Source: an uncultured Clostridia bacterium (GTDB lineage: Bacteria; Bacillota; Clostridia; Christensenellales; CAG-917). From it: DNA of 35,790 nt. Every line of letters begins with the position of its first letter. Position 1 is the stretch's first letter. Positions 8,151 to 14,887 of this stretch are shown here, piece after piece. The position numbers were made by a program, and so were the translations under genes. The stretch spans positions 1 to 35,790 of the forward strand of contig CANREO010000003.1 of the NCBI GenBank assembly GCA_947629635.1, given 5' to 3'. Below the pieces are notes generated by a model. It did not search any database and was not told where the DNA came from. It saw only the letters and a program-made list of their open reading frames with translations.

Positions 8151-9226
8151 ACGCTTCCGTTTTCTATCTTAAACTTTGTTGCCGGCACGTTCAACAAAAA
8201 TTCGGTGCAGGTGAGTAAGGTTTGAAAACCTGTCGTCATTTCAAGCAACGTCCTTTGCCTCGTCTCGTCAAGTTCACTCAGCACGTCGTCCAATAAGAGC
8301 ACAGGGGGTTCGCCGATCTCGTTTTTGTAAATCAACACCTCGCCCAACTTCATTGCAAGCGCGACGGTCCGCTGTTGTCCCTGAGATGCGAATTTGCGAC
8401 TGTCCTTTCCGTCTATCTCTATCCTTATATCGTCTCTATGCGGCCCGACGGTGCAAAATCCCAATTCCTTATCTTTTTGTCTTGCTTCTTTCAATGCCGA
8501 AAGCAAGCGTCTCTCGATATCCGATTCATCGCCTTCGCAATCTATCGAACATTCATATTCAAGCGTAAGCTTTTCCTTTTGTCTGCTGATCGCCGCATGA
8601 AAACGCGCGGCCGCGTCCAACAGCGTAGCTACATATTGCGTGCGCTTTTTTATAATGACCGCTCCCTCTTTGGCAAGGCCGACATCCCACACGTCAAGCA
8701 TATCGTCGATGTTTGAACTTTTGTGCTCTTTAAGCAGATTATTTTTCTGTTTCAGGGTTTTATTGTATCGTTGCAATGCGGTAAAGTAGCTTTTCTGTTG
8801 TTGACTTATGCCGACATCCATAAATTTTCTTCTCTCCTGAGGCGCCTCTTTGACAAGTTTCATTTCGTCGGGAGAAAAGAATACTACGCCCAAAAGTCCA
8901 AGCATTTCGCCGGCTCTGTTTACGGGGATCCCGTTGACGGCTACTCTTTTTTTGCCTTGAGAGTCAATTTGAATGTTGATCGTATGACGTCTGTATTTTT
9001 TTTCCAACACAAGTTTTACGGTCGCATTGTCGGCGCCGAGGCGAACAAGTTCTTTATCCTTCGAAGTGCGAGGGCTGTGAAAAACCGAGCAAACGTATAT
9101 GCTTTCAAGCATGTTGGTTTTGCCGCTTGCGTTTTTTCCGTACAAAACATTCAGCCCCTCTCCGAGATTGACGGATGCAGAGGCATAATTTCGGAAATTT
9201 TTCAGCTCGAGAGATATAATCCTCAT
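8141..9226 (-). CDS. recF: DNA replication and repair protein RecF
   Basis: SMC-like ATPase that helps load RecA at gaps. The ATG at 9226 (MRIISLELKNFRNY) gives 361 residues, the normal size; a TTG at 9244 would add six unconserved residues. Walker A is LYGKNASGKTNMLE, an arm region follows, the signature motif reads FASQGQQRTVALAMKL, and Walker B is LLLDDVLSELDE. Upstream there is no ribosome site; TATACT (9240-9235), preceded by TGA, ends eight bases before the ATG, so the mRNA is probably leaderless or nearly so. recF is here divergent from dnaA and away from dnaN and gyrB, unlike the common dnaA-dnaN-recF-gyrB order. Confidence 0.96.
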   Translation of the reverse strand: MRIISLELKNFRNYASASVNLGEGLNVLYGKNASGKTNMLESIYVCSVFHSPRTSKDKELVRLGADNATVKLVLEKKYRRHTINIQIDSQGKKRVAVNGIPVNRAGEMLGLLGVVFFSPDEMKLVKEAPQERRKFMDVGISQQQKSYFTALQRYNKTLKQKNNLLKEHKSSNIDDMLDVWDVGLAKEGAVIIKKRTQYVATLLDAAARFHAAISRQKEKLTLEYECSIDCEGDESDIERRLLSALKEARQKDKELGFCTVGPHRDDIRIEIDGKDSRKFASQGQQRTVALAMKLGEVLIYKNEIGEPPVLLLDDVLSELDETRQRTLLEMTTGFQTLLTCTEFLLNVPATKFKIENGSVKK

Positions 9227-9234
9227 ACACAAGC

Positions 9235-9242
9235 AGTATATC
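9235..9242 (-). promoter_or_regulatory. recF extended -10, probably leaderless
   Basis: TGATATACT reads on the minus strand, with TATACT at 9240-9235, ending eight bases before the recF ATG. I see no convincing -35; the region upstream is the T-rich recF-dnaA spacer. Confidence 0.45.
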
Positions 9243-9297
9243 AAAGCGACGATTTTTTTTCAACATCTTGTGTTTGATTTTTTTTTTGATTTTTTGC

Positions 9298-9332
9298 TTG
9301 AAATATTTATTTATTTTGCTATAATTCTACAC
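9298..9332 (+). promoter_or_regulatory. dnaA promoter, probably leaderless
   Basis: TTGAAA (9298-9303) and a perfect TATAAT (9320-9325), 16 bases apart, with TG at 9317-9318 forming an extended -10 (TGCTATAAT). The -10 ends seven bases before the dnaA ATG and no Shine-Dalgarno sequence is present. Upstream, the spacer has repeated TGATTTTTT tracts that may bend the DNA. Confidence 0.75.
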
Positions 9333-10694
9333 ATGGCAAATATTGAGGAATTATGGGCGCAAGCCAAAAATCAGCTCTCGATTTCGATGAATATTACCGT
9401 TTACGAAGTATGGGTGGAAAAACTTAATCCCGTATGTTTCGTAGACAGTTCTCTCGTGCTTTCAACCATTACCGTTTCCGCAAAGCGCACCATCGAAGCC
9501 CGCTATCTCGACACTATACGAGAAGCTGTTTCCTCTGTAAATCCGTTGATCACAGATGTCATTATTACCACGGAAAACGAAAAGGAAGGCTATTTGCAAA
9601 AGCAGTCCGTTTATGTGGAAAAAGACGGTTTTAAGCCGCTTGAAAGCATAAACAAAAACAAGAACGCTTTCCTTGAAAAATACACTTTCGACAACTTTGT
9701 GGAAGGCAAATCCAACGCTTATGCATTTGCAGCTTGCAAAACCGTCGCGGACGAGCCGGGTGTAAAATATAATCCTTTATTCATTTATTCCGGAGTCGGC
9801 TTGGGAAAGACCCACCTTTTGCACGCCATAGGTAATCATCTTCAAAAACATGCGCCTTATAAAAAAGTGCTTTACGTAAGCGCGGAAACTCTTATGAACG
9901 AACTTATATCCGTCATAAGAAACAAGTCTATGGACGAAAATAATAAATTTCGCGAAAAATACCGTTCTGTCGACGTTTTGATGATAGACGATATTCAATT
10001 TTTGATAGGTAAAGAGGCTACACAAGAGGCGTTTTTCCATATATTCAACGATCTATATTACAACAATCGTCAAATCATCATAACTTCCGACAGAGCTCCT
10101 AAAGATCTTACAACGCTCGAAGAAAGGCTGCATACGCGTTTCAGTTGGGGGCTTACTGTCGACATTCAAGCCCCGGATATGGAAACGCGCGTCGCAATAT
10201 TAAAAACAAAAGCAGCCCAGGCAAAATTTACGCTTTCCGACGAAGTGGCTCATTTTATTGCCGAAAAATCAACTTCAAATATACGCGAAATGGAGGGCCT
10301 GCTAAATAAAATAGTATTTTTCAGCTCTCTTACAAATACCGTAATCAACACTAAAGAGATGGCAAACGAAGCTCTGAAAGATTATATTGACGATAAAAAG
10401 GATGCTATTGACGCAAGCGATATTATCGACGCGGTTTGCCAATACTTCAAAATTTCATCCGCAGATATATTTTCAAAGAAAAAAACAAAAAATATAGTTG
10501 AACCGAGAATGGTGGCAATATATCTGATCACAGACCTTCTTCCCATACCTTTGGTGCAGATAGGCGAAATGTTTGGTGGTAGAGATCATACGACCATCAT
10601 TCATGCAAGAGACAAAATAAGCGACGAAATTAAATCAAATCCGAGAATGAAAATTATTGTCATGGATTTGAAAAACATGCTTCTTAATAGATAA
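9333..10694 (+). CDS. dnaA: Chromosomal replication initiator DnaA
   Basis: AAA+ ATPase that binds DnaA boxes and opens oriC. The ATG at 9333 (MANIEELWAQAK) gives 453 residues; an upstream in-frame ATG at 9270 would add 21 hydrophobic residues encoded by the T-rich promoter and is rejected. Domain I is the N-terminal 80 residues. The AAA+ domain begins TFDNFVEGKSNAYAF and contains Walker A GVGLGKTHLLHA, Walker B VLMIDDIQF and the sensor stretch with the arginine finger in ERLHTRFSWG. Domain IV carries the DnaA signature GGRDHTTIIHARDKI. dnaA is monocistronic here: a terminator follows at once and dnaN faces it from the other side. Confidence 0.98.
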   Translation: MANIEELWAQAKNQLSISMNITVYEVWVEKLNPVCFVDSSLVLSTITVSAKRTIEARYLDTIREAVSSVNPLITDVIITTENEKEGYLQKQSVYVEKDGFKPLESINKNKNAFLEKYTFDNFVEGKSNAYAFAACKTVADEPGVKYNPLFIYSGVGLGKTHLLHAIGNHLQKHAPYKKVLYVSAETLMNELISVIRNKSMDENNKFREKYRSVDVLMIDDIQFLIGKEATQEAFFHIFNDLYYNNRQIIITSDRAPKDLTTLEERLHTRFSWGLTVDIQAPDMETRVAILKTKAAQAKFTLSDEVAHFIAEKSTSNIREMEGLLNKIVFFSSLTNTVINTKEMANEALKDYIDDKKDAIDASDIIDAVCQYFKISSADIFSKKKTKNIVEPRMVAIYLITDLLPIPLVQIGEMFGGRDHTTIIHARDKISDEIKSNPRMKIIVMDLKNMLLNR

Positions 10695-10720
10695 AAAACG
10701 GTGATTTACACCGTTTTTTT
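10693..10720. terminator. Bidirectional terminator between dnaA and dnaN
   Basis: An A-run and ACGGTG (to 10703) pair with CACCGT and a T-run (10709-10720) around ATTTA. The dnaA stop is at its left foot and dnaN ends 14 bases beyond, so it ends both convergent transcripts. Confidence 0.88.
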
Positions 10721-10733
10721 GTTTTATTTTCTT

Positions 10734-11834
10734 TCAACCTATAACTCTCAAAGGCAAGATGAGATACAACCAATTCGGATCTTCTCCGTTAATTATAGAA
10801 GGAGCTGTGGAAGTCGTAAAGTTGAGTTTTATTACTTTATCCTCTATCGCTCTCATGCAGTCTATAAGATATTTTGAGTTAAATCCTATCGTAAGATCTT
10901 TTCCTTTGAGACCTATCGCCATTTTTTCGTTTATCTCGCCGTCATCGCTGTGCGCGTAAAGTTGAAGTATATCTTCTTTTATTTCCATTTTAACACATGA
11001 TCTCTTGTCAAGTCTATTTATGAGAGCAGCGCGATCTATTGCTTCTTCAAAAGCCTTTTTATCAAGCGTTACTTCAGTGGTAAATACATTTGGTATTATC
11101 TTTTCGTAATTTATATATTCCTCACTGATAAGCCTTGTCACTATCTTTGTATGGAAGAGATCTATCATTATATAATTATCTTCAACATATACAGTGATCG
11201 TCTCCTCTCCTTCGTCTATAAGACGCGCTACTTCCGCCATACTCTTTGCCGGAACGACTATCCTGTCTATAACTCCGTTGTTTTTTATCATGGTTTTTGT
11301 AAGCGCAAGCCTATATCCGTCAGACGCAACAGCTTCGACCTCATCATCTTTTATATTCATGCAAACGCCGCGAAGCGTCGGACGCGCGTCATCGACAGCA
11401 ACGTTGAAAATTACTTTATTTATGATTTGTTTGAGGTCTTTTTTCAACACTATAAAACTTTTTTGAGTGTCTATTTCTTTGAAAATGGGGTATTCCTCAT
11501 TGTCAAAACAGTTTATAAACAGTTCGCTGTCCATATAACGGATATTTAGTCTGGACGGATTTGTGCCATCAAGTTCTACTTCCTCATGTTCTATCTTTTT
11601 TGCATAATCCGCAAACAATTTGCCGGGAACAACGATTTCTCCCTCAATCAAAACTTGAGCGTTTATCTTTTTTTCTATTGCCAACTCCAAATCGGTGGCA
11701 AAAAGAGTAAGAGTGTCGCCTATGGCAGTAATTTTAACTCCATCCAAAATGGGAGTTGTCCTTTTTATAGGCAAAGCTTTCACAACTTTTGCCAGTGCGT
11801 CGCTCAACTCATTTCCTTGACATACAACTTTCAT
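10734..11834 (-). CDS. dnaN: DNA polymerase III beta subunit (sliding clamp)
   Basis: Ring-shaped processivity clamp. The 366-residue length and three repeated clamp domains match the family: MKVVCQGNELSDALAKVVKA at the start, the ATDLELAIEKKI stretch in domain I, LRGVCMNIKDDEVEAVASDG in domain II, and the C-terminal YLILPLRVI. It starts at 11834; the sequence before it (AGGCG) is only a weak ribosome site. Codons here are notably A+T-rich compared with gyrB or parAB. dnaN faces dnaA and has its own promoter overlapped by DnaA boxes, so it may respond to DnaA although it is not in the dnaA operon. Confidence 0.97.
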   Translation of the reverse strand: MKVVCQGNELSDALAKVVKALPIKRTTPILDGVKITAIGDTLTLFATDLELAIEKKINAQVLIEGEIVVPGKLFADYAKKIEHEEVELDGTNPSRLNIRYMDSELFINCFDNEEYPIFKEIDTQKSFIVLKKDLKQIINKVIFNVAVDDARPTLRGVCMNIKDDEVEAVASDGYRLALTKTMIKNNGVIDRIVVPAKSMAEVARLIDEGEETITVYVEDNYIMIDLFHTKIVTRLISEEYINYEKIIPNVFTTEVTLDKKAFEEAIDRAALINRLDKRSCVKMEIKEDILQLYAHSDDGEINEKMAIGLKGKDLTIGFNSKYLIDCMRAIEDKVIKLNFTTSTAPSIINGEDPNWLYLILPLRVIG

Positions 11835-11870
11835 ATTTCGCCTATATCTAATTATTATTTTTCTTTAATA

Positions 11871-11899
11871 ATGATAACATAAATAAGCAGTGTTGACAA
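11871..11899 (-). promoter_or_regulatory. dnaN promoter
   Basis: On the minus strand TTGTCA (11899-11894) and TATCAT (11876-11871) lie 17 bases apart. The -35 is the first part of TTGTCAACA, a DnaA-box-like 9-mer with two mismatches, so DnaA bound here would cover RNA polymerase's -35 contact. Confidence 0.65.
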
Positions 11900-12039
11900 G
11901 TGGAAAATAATTTTCAAACACAACACTTTGTTATATTAAAATTTATGTTCCCTATATTTAGTAATATTTAATTTTAATGGCTGTGGATAATTTAATTTTA
12001 TTATCAACATTTAATATACCTTTTTTAAAGTTGTCCACA
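11891..12039. promoter_or_regulatory. DnaA-box cluster, candidate oriC or dnaN operator
   Basis: A perfect DnaA box lies at 11982-11990 (TGTGGATAA, minus orientation). Single-mismatch boxes are at 12001-12009 (TTATCAACA) and 12031-12039 (TTGTCCACA). Weaker two-mismatch ones are at 11891-11899 and 11899-11907. The DNA between is extremely A+T-rich (11905-11975), as a duplex-unwinding element would be. It lies upstream of dnaN, the usual place for oriC in clostridia being next to dnaA or dnaN. Confidence 0.55.
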
Positions 12040-12042
12040 AGT

Positions 12043-13071
12043 CTATATTGAAAGAGGATCAAATCCGAATATTAGGGAGAATATATAAGATATAAAAACA
12101 CTGATTATAAGCATCAATAATAATACTTTCATATTTCTTTTTATGTTTTTAGCGTCTTTGAAAAGTATCATAAATGCAACGCCGGCATTCATTGTCAAAC
12201 CTCCGAGAGTAGCGCCGAAACCCAAACCTCCGAATATATAAAGTTCGCTTATTATTATAGATGAGGCGCAATTTGGGATTGATCCCACGATCACCGTTAG
12301 AAGAGGAGCAAGATATTTATTTGATGACAAAAATTCTATTATTTTCTCTTGTCCAACATTATAGATAATAATGCCGAAAATAATATTTATAATAAATACA
12401 TATATAAAGATCTCAAGCGAATGAAGCAAAGGCTTTATCAAAAATTTGTCTATATTTGCCCTTTTATTGTCTTTCAATTGCTTTTTATGTGCATAATCGC
12501 TCAATATTCCGTTGCCGGTTATTTCCGTTTTTATAATATTATGTTTATTGCAATCGCTGTTTAGACATTCATCGCAGTCGCATATGTCGCTTTTTTCACA
12601 TTTGCTTATAAGTTCCGCGCCTTCGCAATGCATAAGCTTTATAGCATATTTGTCTTCGCAATGTTCGAGATGATGACGTACGGACTTTTTGTCTTTTATA
12701 AAAATTAAATCGATTAAATAACCGAATAGAATGCCTAAAACAAGTTTTAACGCAAGTAGCGGCAATACGTGCAGCGCTTTATTCGGGTAACTCAGAAAGA
12801 CCGGCAGAGCTTCATCTGAAGTGGCGATAAAAACGGCTATCAGAGTACCGAGTGTGACGTGATGTTTTTTGTACAGATCGGCGACTACAACCGAAAATCC
12901 GCACTGTGGCAAAAGGGAAACGGAAGCGCCTATCAATGGCGCAAATTTTCCGTAAAGACGGATTTTTTCGGACAGCTTCGGCTCTATAAAAGCTATGATG
13001 TATGTGAATACAGCCACCACAGCCAATAATTTAAGGCTGTCTATAAACGAGTCTAATATAACGTCTCCCAT
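12043..13071 (-). CDS. Ten-helix heavy-metal permease (ArsP_2 type)
   Basis: Membrane permease of the family described as putative 10-TM heavy-metal exporters, often labelled putative manganese or arsenic efflux transporter. The protein is two similar halves: LLPQCGFSVVVADLYKKHHV (first half) matches IPNCASSIIISELYIFGGLG (second half), each with a Pro-x-Cys motif in a membrane region. The central cytoplasmic loop is rich in His and Cys (HHLEHCEDKY, then CEKSDICDCDEC), a plausible metal sensor or donor site. The ATG at 13071 lacks a ribosome site. The gene precedes dnaN in the same direction and no terminator separates them, so read-through into dnaN is possible. Its A+T-rich codons set it apart from most of the window. 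Substrate is unknown. Confidence 0.8.
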   Translation of the reverse strand: MGDVILDSFIDSLKLLAVVAVFTYIIAFIEPKLSEKIRLYGKFAPLIGASVSLLPQCGFSVVVADLYKKHHVTLGTLIAVFIATSDEALPVFLSYPNKALHVLPLLALKLVLGILFGYLIDLIFIKDKKSVRHHLEHCEDKYAIKLMHCEGAELISKCEKSDICDCDECLNSDCNKHNIIKTEITGNGILSDYAHKKQLKDNKRANIDKFLIKPLLHSLEIFIYVFIINIIFGIIIYNVGQEKIIEFLSSNKYLAPLLTVIVGSIPNCASSIIISELYIFGGLGFGATLGGLTMNAGVAFMILFKDAKNIKRNMKVLLLMLIISVFISYIFSLIFGFDPLSI

Positions 13072-13082
13072 AGATGTGATTT

Positions 13083-13110
13083 ATTATAAATCATTTTCCG
13101 AAAAAATCAA
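13083..13110 (-). promoter_or_regulatory. Permease promoter with a very short leader
   Basis: On the minus strand TTGATT (13110-13105) and TATAAT (13088-13083) lie 16 bases apart. The -10 ends 11 bases before the ATG at 13071, leaving a leader of roughly four bases and no room for a ribosome site. Confidence 0.6.
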
Positions 13111-13201
13111 CAAATCAAGCGGATTAAAGATATATTGCGCTTATATTTTTAATGACGCCTAGTTTTATTTGCTTGAAAAATATTATATGTAGACAGTACA
13201 A

Positions 13202-13271
13202 GTTTAACATTCGAAAAATTTAGTTTAAATTATTCGCCCTCTCTTGACAGTTATGTTAAATTATGTTTAAC
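13202..13271 (+). promoter_or_regulatory. Upstream region of the sialidase-like gene with repeated GTTTAA motifs
   Basis: TTGACA at 13244-13249 is a perfect -35, but the -10 17 bases on (TTAACT) is poor. GTTAAA-TTATG-TTTAAC (13255-13271) is an inverted repeat directly in the promoter, and GTTTAA recurs at 13202, 13223 and 13265. Regulator binding is possible but not shown. Confidence 0.35.
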
Positions 13272-13310
13272 TTTTGTTAAGATAGAATAATATTAAGCGG
13301 AAAATATGAT

Positions 13311-14627
13311 ATGGGAAGAGAAAAGTGCAAGACGAAAAAAAATTTGATTTTGACTGCGGTGATTTTAGGTATTTTAGCTTGTTTGTCTGTAATAATAATC
13401 GTGCCTATTTATTATCTCACCTACCAAACTACAGATCCGTTTGAAAGTTTCGATCTTTCCGTCGTAGATATAGAAAAAACCAACGCTATCTATTCCGTTG
13501 TGGAAAAAAGCAATAAATACTTAGCTCATCCCGATCTTGTATATAAGGACGGAAAATATATAACGATGTATGTTTTGGGACACGGGAAAGGGCAAATAAT
13601 CACCAAAATATCCGGAAACGGCGTCAATTGGGGAGATAGAGTACAAGATACGCCGAAAACATGGGAAAAATCACAGGAAACTCCAACTTTGTATGAATTG
13701 AAATTTGTTGACGAAAACGGCGAATTTACGCAAAAAAGCGCGCTTATAATGATTTCGGGTTGTCCGAAATGGCCCGGAACAACGTATAAGGCAGACGGTT
13801 TTCAATTTTCGATTTCCGAGGACGGCGGAGCAAATTGGACGGAATTCGAAAAATGCTACGGCAGGGCTTGGGGAGACGCATATGATTGTATCGTGGCAAT
13901 GTCGTCCTTGACGCAGATCAAGGAAAACGGTCGATTTGTCAACAAATGGATGGGCACTTTTCATGACAGATCGTTTATAAATTACAAGACATATCTCACT
14001 TTTGAAGAAAGTTACGATGGCAAATTGATAGCGCATTGGACCAAGCCGGAAAAACTTTTCGACAATCATAGGGAAGATGAACTCAAATATAATATTTGCG
14101 AAGTCGAAATAATACGCACTCCTTCAGAAGACGGTAGCGCTCTCACCGGCAACACGCTTATTTTGCTTGCGCGCGCAAACAAACATGAGACGGGCTCGTT
14201 GATCCTTTTTTCTAACGACGAGGGAGAAACGTGGAGCAAGCCGCGCGAACTTCCGGCGGAGCTTACCGGCGACAGACACAAAGCGGAATATGATCCGATT
14301 TCAAAAAAACTGATCGTAAGTTTCAGACAAGTGTGGCACGGAATGTATAAAAACGCTTTCGGGCAAGGACCGAAAGCCGTGGGAGCAGGTTGGCTAGGTT
14401 GGGTAGGTACGTTTGAAGATCTGTTGAGCTACCGTACGGAAAGCCCTACGATCGGCGAAAAAGTATTGCTGCTCGGCAAAGATTACGGAGGAAAAATAGA
14501 TTGCGGCTACAGTGGCACGGCATGTGTGGACGGCAGATTTACGTTGGTTGCATATGGGCAGTTTGACAAAGACGCCAAAGTGCCATATATAAGGAGCGTG
14601 TCGTTTGCGCTTTCGGACGTTTTATAA
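13311..14627 (+). CDS. Membrane-anchored sialidase-fold (BNR/Asp-box) protein
   Basis: A 438-residue protein with one N-terminal membrane helix (about residues 11-37) and an outside beta-propeller domain. Two Asp boxes are visible, SEDGGANW near residue 170 and SNDEGETW near 301, the hallmark of sialidase-type six-bladed propellers. YLAHPDLVYKDGKY is the usual opening of such domains. I do not see the FRIP/YRIP arginine motif of true sialidases, so catalysis on sialic acid is uncertain and it may cut or bind another sugar. The start ATG at 13311 has only a weak ribosome site (AAGCGG). It ends at a strong terminator before tRNA-Asn and shares the membrane-bound carbohydrate theme with the DUF4838 protein. 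Confidence 0.7.
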   Translation: MGREKCKTKKNLILTAVILGILACLSVIIIVPIYYLTYQTTDPFESFDLSVVDIEKTNAIYSVVEKSNKYLAHPDLVYKDGKYITMYVLGHGKGQIITKISGNGVNWGDRVQDTPKTWEKSQETPTLYELKFVDENGEFTQKSALIMISGCPKWPGTTYKADGFQFSISEDGGANWTEFEKCYGRAWGDAYDCIVAMSSLTQIKENGRFVNKWMGTFHDRSFINYKTYLTFEESYDGKLIAHWTKPEKLFDNHREDELKYNICEVEIIRTPSEDGSALTGNTLILLARANKHETGSLILFSNDEGETWSKPRELPAELTGDRHKAEYDPISKKLIVSFRQVWHGMYKNAFGQGPKAVGAGWLGWVGTFEDLLSYRTESPTIGEKVLLLGKDYGGKIDCGYSGTACVDGRFTLVAYGQFDKDAKVPYIRSVSFALSDVL

Positions 14628-14680
14628 TTAAGCATATATATGTTGTTTGAGATCGCTCCCTAATGACAGGGTAAATAAAA

Positions 14681-14704
14681 AGCAGAGCAAATACTCTGCT
14701 TTTT
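14681..14704 (+). terminator. Terminator after the sialidase-like gene
   Basis: AGCAGAG (14681-14687) pairs with CTCTGCT (14694-14700) around CAAATA, followed by TTTT and preceded by AAAA. It can also end the minus-strand tRNA transcript. Confidence 0.85.
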
Positions 14705-14708
14705 ATCA

Positions 14709-14784
14709 TGGCGCCTGTTGAGGGACTCGAACCCCCGACACTGCGGTTAACAGCCGCATGCTCTACCGACTGAGCTAAACAGGC
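14709..14784 (-). tRNA. tRNA-Asn (anticodon GTT)
   Basis: The minus strand reads GCCTGTT at the acceptor 5' side and AACAGGC at the 3' side, then G and an encoded CCA. The D-arm is GCTCAGTCGGTAGAGC, the anticodon stem TGCGG/CCGCA holds the loop CTGTTAA (anticodon GTT at 14751-14749), and the T-arm has GGGGGTTCGAGTCCCTC. All four arms pair. Confidence 0.97.
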
Positions 14785-14804
14785 ATTTTTCTTGACGCTT
14801 GTAT

Positions 14805-14833
14805 ATGATAATATTTATCGTAGCATTTGTCAA
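14805..14833 (-). promoter_or_regulatory. tRNA-Asn promoter
   Basis: On the minus strand TTGACA (14833-14828) and TATCAT (14810-14805) are 17 bases apart and point at the tRNA, about 20 bases before its 5' end. Confidence 0.7.
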
Positions 14834-14887
14834 GAAAATTTAATTCAAAACTGCGCGGAATAACGCAATTTCAAAAGTTTTCGGTTG

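Noticed and set aside
9270..9332. Upstream in-frame ATG for dnaA
   Set aside because: It would place the -10 hexamer inside the coding sequence and add a hydrophobic stretch absent from DnaA proteins.
14791..14837. Inverted arms TTCTTGAC and GTCAAGAA around the tRNA-Asn promoter
   Set aside because: The right arm is the -35 region and the left arm lies in the leader; spacing is too wide for a hairpin or operator of clear meaning, so it is probably chance.
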